Source: Bacteroidales bacterium (GTDB lineage: Bacteria; Bacteroidota; Bacteroidia; Bacteroidales; ML635J-15). From it: a DNA stretch of 52,814 bases. Below, one piece after another: positions 8,425-17,288 of the stretch. Under the pieces are notes generated by a model. The model was not told where the DNA came from. It worked only from the letters and a program-made list of their open reading frames with translations, and did no database searches. The first letter of the stretch is position 1, and each line of letters starts with the position of its first letter. Both the position numbers and the translations under genes were made by a program. The stretch lies in contig JAQUBO010000005.1 of NCBI GenBank assembly GCA_028686735.1, positions 1 through 52,814 of the forward strand. The letters run 5' to 3'.

Positions 8425-9456
8425 ATGAGACATATTTTAGTAAGCCTGATTTTTATTTTTCTTATAGCAACAATGTTTGCTCAGGAAAAAGAATATAAAG
8501 TAGCAACTATTGCATTTTATAATGTTGAGAATTTATTTGACACAATAAACGATCCTGATATTTATTTAAATCATGAGTTTTCGCCTGAAAGTGATAAAAA
8601 ATGGAATACAGAAAAGTATTTTTCAAAAATGGATAGAATTGGGACTGTAATAAAAGGTGTGGGTGTTGATGTTACAGGCTCTGCTCCAGCAATTGTGGGG
8701 CTTAGTGAAATTGAAAATATGACGGTTCTAAAAGATCTCGTTAATGCTGAACCAATAAAGGAATATGATTACCACATTGTACATTTTGATGGTCCTGATT
8801 ATAGAGGTGTTGATTGTGCGTTACTTTATCGCTCCGAATATTTTGAAGTTACAAATACTGCCATGTATGGCGTTGACATGGGCGATCCCGACTGGACAAC
8901 TCGCGACCAATTACTTGTTACAGGAATGTTTGATGGCGAAGAAATGAGCTTTATCGTTGTGCACTGGCCCTCAAGAAGAGGAGGGGAAAAAAGAAGTGCT
9001 CCAAAACGCAAAGCAGCTGCTGATGTAACAAGATACATTGTTGATTCGATACTAAATGATGACCCAAATGCAAAAATAGTTTTTATGGGTGACTTAAATG
9101 ACGACCCCGTTAATAAAAGCGTAAAAAAACACATTCGTACAGCAGCTAAAAAAGAAGAGGCTATAAATGGAGTATTATTTAATCCTATGGATAAACTTTA
9201 TAAAAATGGAATTGGAACGCTTGCATATAGAGATAAATGGAACTTATTTGACCAAATTATAATATCGCCATCATTCGTTGACAAAGAAAATAAAGGCTAT
9301 ACTCATTATAAAACAATGGTATATAATAAACCATTTTTAATGCAAAAAGAAGGTAGATTTAAAGGTTATCCTTTTAGAACTTATGTTGGGGACACTTATA
9401 TGGGCGGATATAGCGATCACTTTCCTGTTTATATGTTTATAATAAAAGAAAAATAG
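8425..9456 (+). CDS. Secreted endonuclease/exonuclease/phosphatase-family protein
   Basis: A 343-aa protein with a signal peptide ending TMFAQ. The EEP (DNase I-like) fold shows FYNVENLFDT near residue 30, GLSEIENMTVL (metal-binding Glu), IVVHWPSRRGGEKRS (catalytic His), MGDLNDDP (Asp/Asn) and YSDHFPVYMF at the end (Asp-His pair). All catalytic positions appear present, so it is probably an active periplasmic or outer phosphodiesterase or nuclease; the substrate is unknown. It follows the phosphatase by 21 bp and leads two small envelope genes. Confidence 0.85.
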   Translation: MRHILVSLIFIFLIATMFAQEKEYKVATIAFYNVENLFDTINDPDIYLNHEFSPESDKKWNTEKYFSKMDRIGTVIKGVGVDVTGSAPAIVGLSEIENMTVLKDLVNAEPIKEYDYHIVHFDGPDYRGVDCALLYRSEYFEVTNTAMYGVDMGDPDWTTRDQLLVTGMFDGEEMSFIVVHWPSRRGGEKRSAPKRKAAADVTRYIVDSILNDDPNAKIVFMGDLNDDPVNKSVKKHIRTAAKKEEAINGVLFNPMDKLYKNGIGTLAYRDKWNLFDQIIISPSFVDKENKGYTHYKTMVYNKPFLMQKEGRFKGYPFRTYVGDTYMGGYSDHFPVYMFIIKEK

Positions 9457-9465
9457 AATAAATTT

Positions 9466-10044
9466 ATGAAATGTTTTAAGCGAATTATTTTACCGATTGT
9501 AATTGTATGTAGTAGTTGCTTTAGTATTGCCTGTAATAATAAAGATAATGTTAAAGAAAATCAAAAATCAATAAATGATAAAACAATCCTTAATGATAAA
9601 AATAAGTTGCCCGAAGTTCTAATAAATGATACTCTTGCAGAAAAATATGTAGTTATTGTTGTTGATACATTTGATACGGGTGAACCTTTAAAAGTACATT
9701 ATTGCGACCCTCAAAACCCAGATGATGTCAAATATGAAAAACAATTTTTCCAAAATGGTAAACTTTTTATTGAAGGCCCTCTCGAAAATCAAAGACGAAC
9801 TGGCAAATGGGTCGCACGATACGAAAATGGAAATATCTGGAGTGTAGGATATTATGAGGATGGATTAAAATTTGGTGCAAGTAATGTATATTACGAAAAC
9901 GGAAAAATAAGATATACAAAAAATTACGAAAAAGATGTTGCTGAAGGGCTATGGGAATTTTACGATGAAAACGGCGATATTCTCGGCAAAGTAATGTACA
10001 AAAACGGGAAAAAACTTTGGGAAGAAGGCACATCTAATCAATAA
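9466..10044 (+). CDS. Lipoprotein with YwqK/MORN-like repeats
   Basis: A 192-aa protein with a lipoprotein signal peptide; the lipobox is S-I-A-C, with Cys at about residue 23. The N-terminal linker is Asn/Lys/Asp rich. The C-terminal half carries three or four MORN-like units: GKLFIEGPLENQRRTGKW, ENGNIWSVGYYEDGLKFG, ENGKIRYTKNYEKDVAEGLW and ENGDILGKVMYKNGKK. Databases often call such proteins YwqK-family antitoxins, but no toxin gene is adjacent, so that name should not be taken literally here. Probably a structural envelope protein of unknown role. Confidence 0.75.
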   Translation: MKCFKRIILPIVIVCSSCFSIACNNKDNVKENQKSINDKTILNDKNKLPEVLINDTLAEKYVVIVVDTFDTGEPLKVHYCDPQNPDDVKYEKQFFQNGKLFIEGPLENQRRTGKWVARYENGNIWSVGYYEDGLKFGASNVYYENGKIRYTKNYEKDVAEGLWEFYDENGDILGKVMYKNGKKLWEEGTSNQ

Positions 10045-10063
10045 AAACATATATCCTTAAATT

Positions 10064-10741
10064 ATGAAAAAAACGATTGTTGCGACCATATTATTTACAA
10101 TACTTGGAATTAATTATATGTTTTCGCAATCAGTTGGTTTTTCATATTTTTTTCCTAAAAATGGTTATTTTTCAAACCCAATAGCTCCAATAAATATAAG
10201 TTTGCCAATAAAATTTGGCGATTATTTACAAATATCTCCTGGTTTAGGACTCTCAAATATTGGTGGTATGAGTATGGTGGGTTTTCCAACTCAATATAAA
10301 TCAAACATTCCACTTGTCGGGTCTTTTCAATCATTAGAAATAAATCTATTACCAGCATTGATATTGCCATTTAAAAACATAAAATTCGAGATTGCTGGAG
10401 GCGGTTTTGCCTTTACAAGTTTTAACACAAAAATTATCTATGGTAATTTTAATAACATGATTGCACAAGCCAATAATTATGATTTTGTTAATACTAATGT
10501 AAGCATCGACAAGGACTTTTTTGGATACGGTTTGATTTTTGGCTCTAAAATTAGCATTAGAGTGAGAAAATCGATTTGGGGATATATTGGAGCAAATTAT
10601 TACATGGGGAGTCAAAAAATGGCTTTAAAAGGCGATTACACCGCTGTTAAAAACAATCTTATAACAAGCCACGACTTTAGTTTTTCTGATACAGAAATAC
10701 TTTATCATGGCTTACAGATTAGTGTTGGTGCTGTGTTTTAA
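10064..10741 (+). CDS. Putative outer-membrane beta-barrel protein
   Basis: A 225-aa protein with a signal peptide (MKKTIVATILFTILG...MFSQ). The mature part has alternating hydrophobic/polar strands separated by Gly/Asn/Ser turns, and it ends in phenylalanine (ISVGAVF), the usual end of an outer-membrane barrel recognised by BamA. No specific family was recognised. It lies 19 bp after the lipoprotein gene and is likely the last gene of that unit, since a MITE-like element follows. Confidence 0.65.
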   Translation: MKKTIVATILFTILGINYMFSQSVGFSYFFPKNGYFSNPIAPINISLPIKFGDYLQISPGLGLSNIGGMSMVGFPTQYKSNIPLVGSFQSLEINLLPALILPFKNIKFEIAGGGFAFTSFNTKIIYGNFNNMIAQANNYDFVNTNVSIDKDFFGYGLIFGSKISIRVRKSIWGYIGANYYMGSQKMALKGDYTAVKNNLITSHDFSFSDTEILYHGLQISVGAVF

Positions 10742-10793
10742 TTCGTATTGTTACTTCCAGTATTGCTTAAAGCACCCTTTGTTTTTAGTCTTT

Positions 10794-11018
10794 TAGCCCG
10801 CATTATTCACCGCTTTTTGTAGAATATGTAAGTAAATGTCAGATTGTCAAACATTTATATTGTTTATCAAAAGTCATTAATGCACCCAAATTTTGGTGCT
10901 GCTTGCGATTGTCTTTGTGCATCTACTGCGTTGCTAACTTATTGTAATACATTTGTATAACTGCAAAGTTAGGCGCCTTGTATCTACACAAAGCTAATCG
11001 CATGAATAATGCGGGTTA
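10794..11018. mobile_element. MITE-like palindromic element, copy 1 (225 bp)
   Basis: Ends in inverted repeats TAGCCCGCATTATTCA (10794-10809) and TGAATAATGCGGGTTA (11003-11018), one mismatch. A second inner inverted repeat pairs GCGATTGTCTTTGTGCATCTAC with TATCTACACAAAGCTAATCGC, and a third (CTAACTT / AAGTTAG) sits in the core. Related elements lie at 17289-17540 and 28046-28293. No transposase ORF is inside, so it would need help in trans. It fills most of the 317-bp gap between the outer-membrane protein and caspase genes; nothing else was seen there. Confidence 0.7.
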
Positions 11019-11058
11019 GGCAAACTAAATTTACATCTATATTTGGTAATAAGTCTTT

Positions 11059-13071
11059 TTAGTTCTCAACAATTTTAAATGTATATTCAAAAGTGCATAT
11101 ATGATTATCCTTTGTTTTCGCACTTACGGTTGATGCTCCTCGGGTATTAGTTCCCGATTTTCCAATCTGTAAAGCAGATTCAAAAATGTTGGATGTATTG
11201 CCTCTGGTTGAGCTTCCATGTTGTAATATCGTTGCTGAAAGGTTAAATGCTTTGTCAGTAGCAATAAGTTTAAATGTTTCATTACCGTAAGGAGGACCAA
11301 ATAAAACTAAGGTGTTTTTTAAAATTGCAGTTTTTCCAGGGTCTAAATTATACTCTCTCCCATCAAAATCATTTGGTGTTGGGATTACAGGGTTAATAAA
11401 CCCATCTGGTTGGATGTCAATAATGTTAAAATAGGCTTTTTTAGTACCGCAATTTGTAACTTTAATTAAAGCCATTATATTAGGACTAAATACTGGAATA
11501 TTATTTTCTAAAATTGAATTAGGGTCTGGATATTCTAAGATATCAAAGCTACCATCTTCGTTTATGCGTGCTTTTACAGGGATTAATTCCATTACAACAT
11601 CATATTTTTCATTGTAAAAGTCAAGGCTTTTTATTATTTTGCCTTGTGCATAGTTATTTAATGTTGAAATAACTTCGGTATTTAAGGTTTTAGTGTCGGA
11701 ATTTGCTATTTTGTGTAAGTTTTGATTATAAATTGCATTTTTAATTGTAATAATTTTTGCTCCTCTTGTTTTTGCGTATTTTAAGCTTATTTCAGGGCTT
11801 TCGTTGTTAATTTCAGCAAAACTTAAGTTTGAGATATCATTTTGAAGAGACTCTTTAAGGTCTTTATCCATTTTTGAGTCAACAGAAATTTTAATTTTTT
11901 GATCAGTAAAAGTTCTTGCTTGAATAAAAACCCAAGCACTTTGATTATTTTCAAATTTCATTTTATTATCAAGTGCAACAATAGCATTAAAATTGGTTGA
12001 GCTTATTACTTTTCCTGTGTTAATTAGACTTGCATCGGCAGTTATTCTTGCAGTCCCTGGTTTAGCAAAGGCTATAATTGTACCTGGGTTTATCCCTGCA
12101 AGACTTCCAGCATTTATTTCAACAAGAGAATCTGTCTTTATAGAACTTAAGTTATAGTATTCTGTTTGAACTTCAAAGTTTCCATTAAAAACAGAATAGT
12201 CAATATCTCCTTCAATTGCAGGGTTTTGAAAAGGAGCTTTTGTGGCCATTTCTGCCATTATTCTGGCAAATATTTGTCGGTAAGTATCTCCTTGTTTCAT
12301 TTGTGAAAATGCTTTATATATACAATATGATAATGAGCCAACAGGGTTTTCTTCATCATCGTATGTTTCGTAATTAAGCTCGTTTGCACTAGCACCTGAG
12401 AACACAACAAATTTTGCCATTTTATTAGTTGTTGCACCTCTGCTTGAGCAATTTACCCCAAAACCAAGTTTATTGTCTTTAACAGTTGTTGGAGTCCAGT
12501 TTTTTGGCACTAATGGTGGTGCACCACCTCTAACTTTGGCAGACCCACGTGTACCTGTTCCAGAATGACAAGAATCTAAAAACAACAAAATATGACCATC
12601 TATTCCAAGTTTTATACGAAATTTGGTTATCCAATCACCTAATTCATCATCTCTAAAATGTTTACTTCCATCATATCCATCTATCATATTCATAGGAGCA
12701 TTGAAACAAACCAAGGCCTCATCTAATCCATCAAGTTCATCGTTATTGTCATCAAATATTTGTTGCCCATGACCACTATAGTGTATAACCACTTGATCGC
12801 CAAGATTAACTTTTTTGTAAAGCTCTAATAAAGCGTTTTCTATTCCTTCTTTTGTGGCGGCGGTATCTTTTAAATACATAATATTGTTTTTGGAAAATCC
12901 CATTTCGCTCAATGCTTTTTCGATAAGGGGAACATCGTTTTCTGCACTGATAGGATACCAACCTGTTTGGTCTTGGTCGTACTCTCCAATTGCAATAATT
13001 AAAGCATATTTTTCTGCATAAGTATATAATGCCGAAAATATTATCAATAAACTTACAAATAATTTTTTCAT
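11059..13071 (-). CDS. Secreted caspase-fold (C14) protease
   Basis: A 670-aa protein from the ATG at 13071, chosen because MKKLFVSLLIIFSALYTYAE is a good signal peptide; a longer frame would start inside the terminator hairpin upstream. The catalytic domain (about 21-300) has IIAIGEYD, the His motif HYSGHG (H101) and the Cys motif LFLDSCHSG (C168), so the dyad is intact. The cysteine is followed by a glycine-rich loop like that of p10/p20 processing regions. Residues 300-670 are beta-rich and unassigned. [S/T]RG tripeptides occur at R175, R211, R436, R623 and R644. Related orthocaspases cut after Arg/Lys, so these may be processing sites (inference). The gene lies downstream of a small secreted protein across a terminator. 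Confidence 0.85.
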   Translation of the reverse strand: MKKLFVSLLIIFSALYTYAEKYALIIAIGEYDQDQTGWYPISAENDVPLIEKALSEMGFSKNNIMYLKDTAATKEGIENALLELYKKVNLGDQVVIHYSGHGQQIFDDNNDELDGLDEALVCFNAPMNMIDGYDGSKHFRDDELGDWITKFRIKLGIDGHILLFLDSCHSGTGTRGSAKVRGGAPPLVPKNWTPTTVKDNKLGFGVNCSSRGATTNKMAKFVVFSGASANELNYETYDDEENPVGSLSYCIYKAFSQMKQGDTYRQIFARIMAEMATKAPFQNPAIEGDIDYSVFNGNFEVQTEYYNLSSIKTDSLVEINAGSLAGINPGTIIAFAKPGTARITADASLINTGKVISSTNFNAIVALDNKMKFENNQSAWVFIQARTFTDQKIKISVDSKMDKDLKESLQNDISNLSFAEINNESPEISLKYAKTRGAKIITIKNAIYNQNLHKIANSDTKTLNTEVISTLNNYAQGKIIKSLDFYNEKYDVVMELIPVKARINEDGSFDILEYPDPNSILENNIPVFSPNIMALIKVTNCGTKKAYFNIIDIQPDGFINPVIPTPNDFDGREYNLDPGKTAILKNTLVLFGPPYGNETFKLIATDKAFNLSATILQHGSSTRGNTSNIFESALQIGKSGTNTRGASTVSAKTKDNHICTFEYTFKIVEN

Positions 13072-13083
13072 GGTTTTTGAATT

Positions 13084-13112
13084 AAAAAAATGAGCGTGCC
13101 TAAACACGCTCA
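13084..13112 (-). terminator. Rho-independent terminator/attenuator between the small gene and the caspase gene
   Basis: TGAGCGTG-CCTAAA-CACGCTCA is a perfect 8-bp stem (13091-13112) followed on the minus strand by seven T (13084-13090). It lies just after the stop at 13128 and 13 bp before the caspase ATG. It should end or attenuate transcripts of the upstream gene before they reach the caspase gene. Confidence 0.8.
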
Positions 13113-13127
13113 TAAAAATTCTTTTTG

Positions 13128-13553
13128 TTAAAACTCTTCTGATTTACTGTCTTGAGTTTCCTCATCTCCAGTTTCAAGCTTTAAAAGAAACTCTTCGTTA
13201 CATTCGCCAGCAGACATCCATTGGTAATTATCTCCCATTGTTCGGCAATAAATTTCATCATAATCTTCTGGTAATATCAACTGTGAGCCTTCCCAAGGAT
13301 TTAATCTTCCTTTATAAACTTTGTCAACCCATAAATCGACATAAAATCCTGTCCAGTTGTCGAGTTTAATTACACACCCACCTCTTGATAAGATTGGCTT
13401 TTCAATTGCAACATCTCCTGTAGGGATTACGTATTCTGAAACACCTCTGGATTTTACCACTTTTGTGGCGTTTAATTCTGTTTGAGCATTAGCAAGATTT
13501 GCGAAACAAAAAATGGCTCCTGCTATTAACAACATTGTAGCTTTTGCTTTCAT
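13128..13553 (-). CDS. Small secreted protein next to the caspase
   Basis: A 141-aa protein. The start is the ATG at 13553, which gives a clear signal peptide (MKAKATMLLIAGAIFCFANLANAQ); a longer frame would add an unlikely 43 residues. The mature part has WTGFYVDLWVDKVYKGRLNPWEG and YCRTMGDNYQWMSAGECNEEF, beta-rich with three cysteines, and an acidic tail (GDEETQDSKSEEF). Two SRG tripeptides (R36, R57) resemble those in the neighbouring caspase. No family recognised. Same strand and close to the caspase gene, so a partner or substrate is possible but unproven. Confidence 0.7.
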   Translation of the reverse strand: MKAKATMLLIAGAIFCFANLANAQTELNATKVVKSRGVSEYVIPTGDVAIEKPILSRGGCVIKLDNWTGFYVDLWVDKVYKGRLNPWEGSQLILPEDYDEIYCRTMGDNYQWMSAGECNEEFLLKLETGDEETQDSKSEEF

Positions 13554-13673
13554 GGCTAAATTTTTTAATGAATATATAAATTTTTTACAAGGTTTAATAA
13601 TGCAAAAGATGTGCCAAAAAACACGTGCAATTGGTCGAATTGGTTCGTAAAGAAAAAATAAAAAATGCTGACA

Positions 13674-13708
13674 TTTTGTCATATATTTTTAAAAATTTAA
13701 TATATTTG
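13674..13708 (+). promoter_or_regulatory. Promoter of the regulator/lptE/TPR/secG operon
   Basis: A -7 box TATATTTG (13701-13708) matches TAnnTTTG, with TTTTG at 13674-13678 as a possible -33 element (22-bp gap). The start codon is 26 bp downstream. It sits between divergent genes. Confidence 0.55.
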
Positions 13709-13734
13709 CATTTTAATACTAGAAGAGTTAGTTT

Positions 13735-14958
13735 ATGGATTTGCAAAGCATAAAACAAAGATTCGAGATTATTGGGAATGCAACAGGCTTAAATCGCGCC
13801 TTAGATATTGCTGTGCAGGTTGCATCAACAGATTTGTCTGTTTTAATAACTGGAGAAAGTGGGGTAGGGAAAGAAAGAATCCCTCAGATAATTCATTCAC
13901 AGAGCTTGAGAAAACACAATAATTATATTGCTGTTAACTGCGGTGCTATTCCTGAAGGAACTATTGACTCCGAACTATTTGGACACGTTAAAGGCTCTTT
14001 TACAAGTGCTCATAGCGACCGAAAAGGGTATTTTGAAGAGGCAAACGAAGGTACAATATTTTTGGATGAGGTAGCTGAATTACCTCTTTCTACCCAAGTT
14101 AGATTGCTTAGAGTTTTAGAAACGGGAGAATTTATAAAAGTTGGCTCATCTAAAGGGCAAAAAACAAATGTAAGAGTGATTGCTGCAACGAATGTAGATT
14201 TAGCTGAACGTGTGTCTAAAGCTAAGTTTAGAGAAGATTTGTTTTATCGACTTAATACTGTGCCAATATTTATTCCTCCGTTGAGAGATCGACAGGAAGA
14301 TATTCATTTACTTTTTAGAAAATTTGCCTCCGATTTTGCTGATAAATATCGAATGCCAATAATTAAGCTTACAGATGAAGCAATACAAGTGTTAAAATCA
14401 TATAGATGGCCTGGGAATATAAGACAATTAAAAAATATGACAGAACAAATATCTGTTATAGAAGAAAAAAGAATTATAACTGCCGAACTTCTTAAATCTT
14501 ATCTTGTTGGGTCTGGCTCTACTAATTTGCCAGCTTTAATAAAAAAACAAACTAATTTAGAAGACTTTTCGTCTGAAAGAGAAATATTATATCAGGTTTT
14601 GTTTGATATGAAAAAAGATATGAATGAGCTAAAAATGCTTGTAAATAACATTATTAAACAAAATCCAGAGGTTAAAGTAAAAGACTTTCAAACAAAAATT
14701 GTAGAGAATTATAATGATGAAATTAAATTGTCGGATATTGGAACTTTATATCACAATGATGATTTAAGTAATCAAGATGCTTTTGAAGATCGAGGAGAAG
14801 TTGTAGAAGAAGTCTTATCTTTGCAAGAGCAAGAAAAAGAACTAATATGTAAATCTCTCGAAAAAAATAATGGCAAAAGAAAATTAGCTGCCGAAGAATT
14901 AGGAATATCAGAAAGAACTCTGTATCGAAAAATTAAGGAATACGATATAAAAAAATGA
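13735..14958 (+). CDS. Sigma-54-type AAA+ transcriptional regulator with Fis-type HTH
   Basis: A 407-aa protein without a receiver domain. The AAA+ domain starts at once: Walker A GESGVGKE (40-47), Walker B GTIFLDE (106-112), then FREDLFYRLN and PLRDRQEDI. The C-terminal Fis-type HTH reads GKRKLAAEELGISERTLYRKIKEY. The sigma-54 contact loop, normally GAFTGA, is GSFTSA here (87-92). I recall the same form in relatives that sit beside lptE in other Bacteroidota, so it may be a lineage feature. Its stop overlaps the lptE start by 4 bp (ATGA), so the operon is translationally coupled. Targets unknown. Confidence 0.88.
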   Translation: MDLQSIKQRFEIIGNATGLNRALDIAVQVASTDLSVLITGESGVGKERIPQIIHSQSLRKHNNYIAVNCGAIPEGTIDSELFGHVKGSFTSAHSDRKGYFEEANEGTIFLDEVAELPLSTQVRLLRVLETGEFIKVGSSKGQKTNVRVIAATNVDLAERVSKAKFREDLFYRLNTVPIFIPPLRDRQEDIHLLFRKFASDFADKYRMPIIKLTDEAIQVLKSYRWPGNIRQLKNMTEQISVIEEKRIITAELLKSYLVGSGSTNLPALIKKQTNLEDFSSEREILYQVLFDMKKDMNELKMLVNNIIKQNPEVKVKDFQTKIVENYNDEIKLSDIGTLYHNDDLSNQDAFEDRGEVVEEVLSLQEQEKELICKSLEKNNGKRKLAAEELGISERTLYRKIKEYDIKK

Positions 14959-15467
14959 AATTAAGAATTATATATTTTAGTATTATTTGTGCAAACTTTG
15001 TTGCTTTAAACTCATGTACAGGTGGCTACTCGTTTACAGGAGCAGATATTGATGCAAATATAAAAACTATTACAATTGAGTATTTTCAAAACAGAGCGAG
15101 TTTAGTGCAACCAAACTTGAGTAATGTTTTTACTGAAACTTTAAAAGATAAGTTTGTCTCTCAAACAAATCTTGAGCTTATTAATTATAATGGAGATTTA
15201 AAATTACAAGGAGAAATTACAAACTATAATGTTACAGCACAATCTTTTCAGGGTAACGAAACTGCAGCATTAAACAGGCTAAGCATTACTGTTAGAGTTA
15301 AATATACTAATAGTATAGAGCCAGATAAAAACTTTGATACTAGCTTTTCAAGATATGCTGACTTTGAAAGCTCACAAAGCCTGTCTGCTGTCGAGACAAG
15401 TTTAATTCAAGAGATTAGTGAAGAATTGGTAATTGATATTTTTAATAAAGCAGTAGCGAATTGGTAG
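14955..15467 (+). CDS. lptE: LPS-assembly lipoprotein LptE family
   Basis: A 170-aa outer-membrane lipoprotein that plugs LptD and helps place LPS in the outer leaflet. Signal peptide with lipobox L-N-S-C at about residues 18-21, then the family start GGYSFTGADIDANIKTITIEYFQNRA, where basal-body-like LptE proteins of Bacteroidota have the same order. The middle LQGEITNYNVTAQSF and the C-terminal helix ISEELVIDIFNKAVANW also match. Its position between the AAA+ regulator and SecG is conserved in the phylum. Confidence 0.85.
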   Translation: MKLRIIYFSIICANFVALNSCTGGYSFTGADIDANIKTITIEYFQNRASLVQPNLSNVFTETLKDKFVSQTNLELINYNGDLKLQGEITNYNVTAQSFQGNETAALNRLSITVRVKYTNSIEPDKNFDTSFSRYADFESSQSLSAVETSLIQEISEELVIDIFNKAVANW

Positions 15468-15469
15468 GT

Positions 15470-16804
15470 ATGAATAAACAACAATTCATAGAATATGTAC
15501 AGGACTTTAAGACTCTTGATAATGATAGTCTTGATGAAATAAAATTACTAATTGAAGAGTTTCCTCATTTTCAGTCTGCCTGGGTATTATATGCTAAAAA
15601 CCTGCATAATATTAATGATGTTAGATTTGAAAGTAAACTAAAAATTGCTGCTATACATGTTCCAGACAGAAAAGTCCTAAAACGCATTCTTGAAGATAAA
15701 TATCATCCAATTAAGGAAAAAAATCGAAGTACTCAACAAAAGAAGAACACAACTGAAGAAAATATTGTAATAAACGAAAGAGAGTTAAAATCTATTGATG
15801 AAAATGTTGCCAGTAACAAGCATAAGCAAATAAAATCTGACGAAACAGAAGAGAATATTGCAGATCTTGTGCTTAAAAACATTAACAAAAGTTTGTTACC
15901 TAAAACTTCGACCAATGAAAATAATAAAAATATAGATGCTGCCAATTCAATTATTACTGATGATCACGATCTTGCTCTAAACTCTAAACATAATAAAAAT
16001 GATGTTTTAGAAAACACTTCTGAATCAGACGATTTGGAGCAAAGCAACAGCCTTACAGATACTCAATTAAATGATTCATCTGAAGACAATGTTGTGCAAG
16101 TTGACGATACAAAAGATGTTCATAAACCTGATGTTTTGGCTGCTGAAAGAACTTTGCAAACTATAAATGATATAAAAGCTGGTGATGTCGAAGTAAAAAG
16201 AGAAACGACTGTATCTGACGATAAGACGAATGACTTGCAGCAGATAATTGAGGCGAGACTCGCAGAGTTGCAAAAGCCAAAACTTACAAGTGATGATAAT
16301 AAAAGTGAAAAAAACGATAATACGGGAGATATTAATGTTGCGAAACAAACTAGTTTAGAAGAAAAAGAGTTAACAGGATCAGAAAATGATGAAATTATAG
16401 ATTTCGAGAGTATAGGTGGGAAAGAAAATAATGGTAAATCTGATAGGGAATATGTTAAAGCTGAGCTAAAAAACGAGGAATTTTTAGATTTTAATTTTAA
16501 TGAAGAGGGAAAAAAACTGGTGTCAAAAGAGCAAAAAAAGGAATTAATAGATAATTTTATTGCCTCTAATCCACGAATAACACCTCAAAAGGATTATGTC
16601 TCCGATGATGTGTCTGCTGCAAATAGTGTAATCTCAGAGAGTGAGGAGTTATTTAGTGAAACTTTAGCAAAAATATATATAAAACAACAGCATTATGATA
16701 AAGCAATTTTAACTTATGAAAAATTATGTTTGAAATATCCCGAAAAAAGTATTTACTTTGTGCGTCAAATTGAAGAAATAAAAAAAGTATTAAAAAATAA
16801 ATAG
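15470..16804 (+). CDS. Tetratricopeptide-like protein of the lptE-secG block
   Basis: A 444-aa protein from the ATG at 15470, three codons after a TTG that would also be in frame; ATG is preferred. Residues 1-90 are helical (NKQQFIEYVQDFKTLDNDSLDEIKLLIEEFPHFQSAW), like TPR units. The middle (about 90-370) is a long, low-complexity Asp/Glu/Asn/Lys/Ser-rich stretch and probably disordered. The C-terminus has ETLAKIYIKQQHYDKAILTYEKLCLKYPEKS, one clear TPR. No signal peptide or membrane segment, so cytosolic. Conserved in position beside SecG; function unknown. Confidence 0.75.
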   Translation: MNKQQFIEYVQDFKTLDNDSLDEIKLLIEEFPHFQSAWVLYAKNLHNINDVRFESKLKIAAIHVPDRKVLKRILEDKYHPIKEKNRSTQQKKNTTEENIVINERELKSIDENVASNKHKQIKSDETEENIADLVLKNINKSLLPKTSTNENNKNIDAANSIITDDHDLALNSKHNKNDVLENTSESDDLEQSNSLTDTQLNDSSEDNVVQVDDTKDVHKPDVLAAERTLQTINDIKAGDVEVKRETTVSDDKTNDLQQIIEARLAELQKPKLTSDDNKSEKNDNTGDINVAKQTSLEEKELTGSENDEIIDFESIGGKENNGKSDREYVKAELKNEEFLDFNFNEEGKKLVSKEQKKELIDNFIASNPRITPQKDYVSDDVSAANSVISESEELFSETLAKIYIKQQHYDKAILTYEKLCLKYPEKSIYFVRQIEEIKKVLKNK

Positions 16805-16812
16805 AATTAGTT

Positions 16813-17127
16813 ATGTATATCTTTTTCTCAATAATGATTATCGTGTGTGCAATACTATTGATTTTAATCGTACTTGTACAAAACAGTAAAGGTGGAGGTC
16901 TGGCTTCTGGCTTTGGTCAAGGAAACCAAGTAATGGGCGTTAAAAAAACAGCCGACTTTTTAGAGAAAGCGACTTGGACCCTTGCAATAGGGCTAGTAGT
17001 GTTTTGTCTATTAGCTAGTTTTTCTATTCCTGATCGTCAAGTGCAGGAACCTATAAAAACAGAACGCCCAATTCCTAATACGCCAACGGCTCCTGAGACG
17101 CCTGCTCCTGCACCACAAGGAGAATAG
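16813..17127 (+). CDS. secG: Preprotein translocase subunit SecG
   Basis: A 104-aa inner-membrane protein of the SecYEG channel. Two membrane helices (about 1-22 and 53-73) flank the conserved loop LVQNSKGGGLASGFGQGNQVMGVKKTADFLEKATW, whose short Gly-rich motif is diagnostic. The Pro/Thr/Ala/Glu-rich tail (about 85-104) is typical of Bacteroidota forms. Last gene of the block that starts with the AAA+ regulator; only 8 bp after the TPR gene. Confidence 0.92.
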   Translation: MYIFFSIMIIVCAILLILIVLVQNSKGGGLASGFGQGNQVMGVKKTADFLEKATWTLAIGLVVFCLLASFSIPDRQVQEPIKTERPIPNTPTAPETPAPAPQGE

Positions 17128-17288
17128 GCTATATATACTTGGTTGAAAAAAATATTTTGCTTTTTTAGTGAGAGAGAAAAAATTATGCTGCTTATAAATA
17201 ATGCCACACACTTGCGTTATTTACCAAAAAAAACATCTAAAACATTGTCAAAAGCCAATAACTGTGGACTTTATTAACAAACACTAGT
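17128..17288. other. Intergenic DNA before MITE copy 2
   Basis: AT-rich stretch after secG. I see no gene, RNA or strong terminator in it. Confidence 0.5.

Noticed and set aside
9466..10044. YwqK-family antitoxin reading of the MORN-repeat lipoprotein
   Set aside because: It has a lipoprotein signal, and no toxin gene is next to it. The name reflects database labels for the repeat family only.
13072..13113. Upstream ATG for the caspase gene at 13113
   Set aside because: It lies beyond the start of the terminator hairpin and would place 14 polar residues before the signal peptide; the ATG at 13071 fits better.
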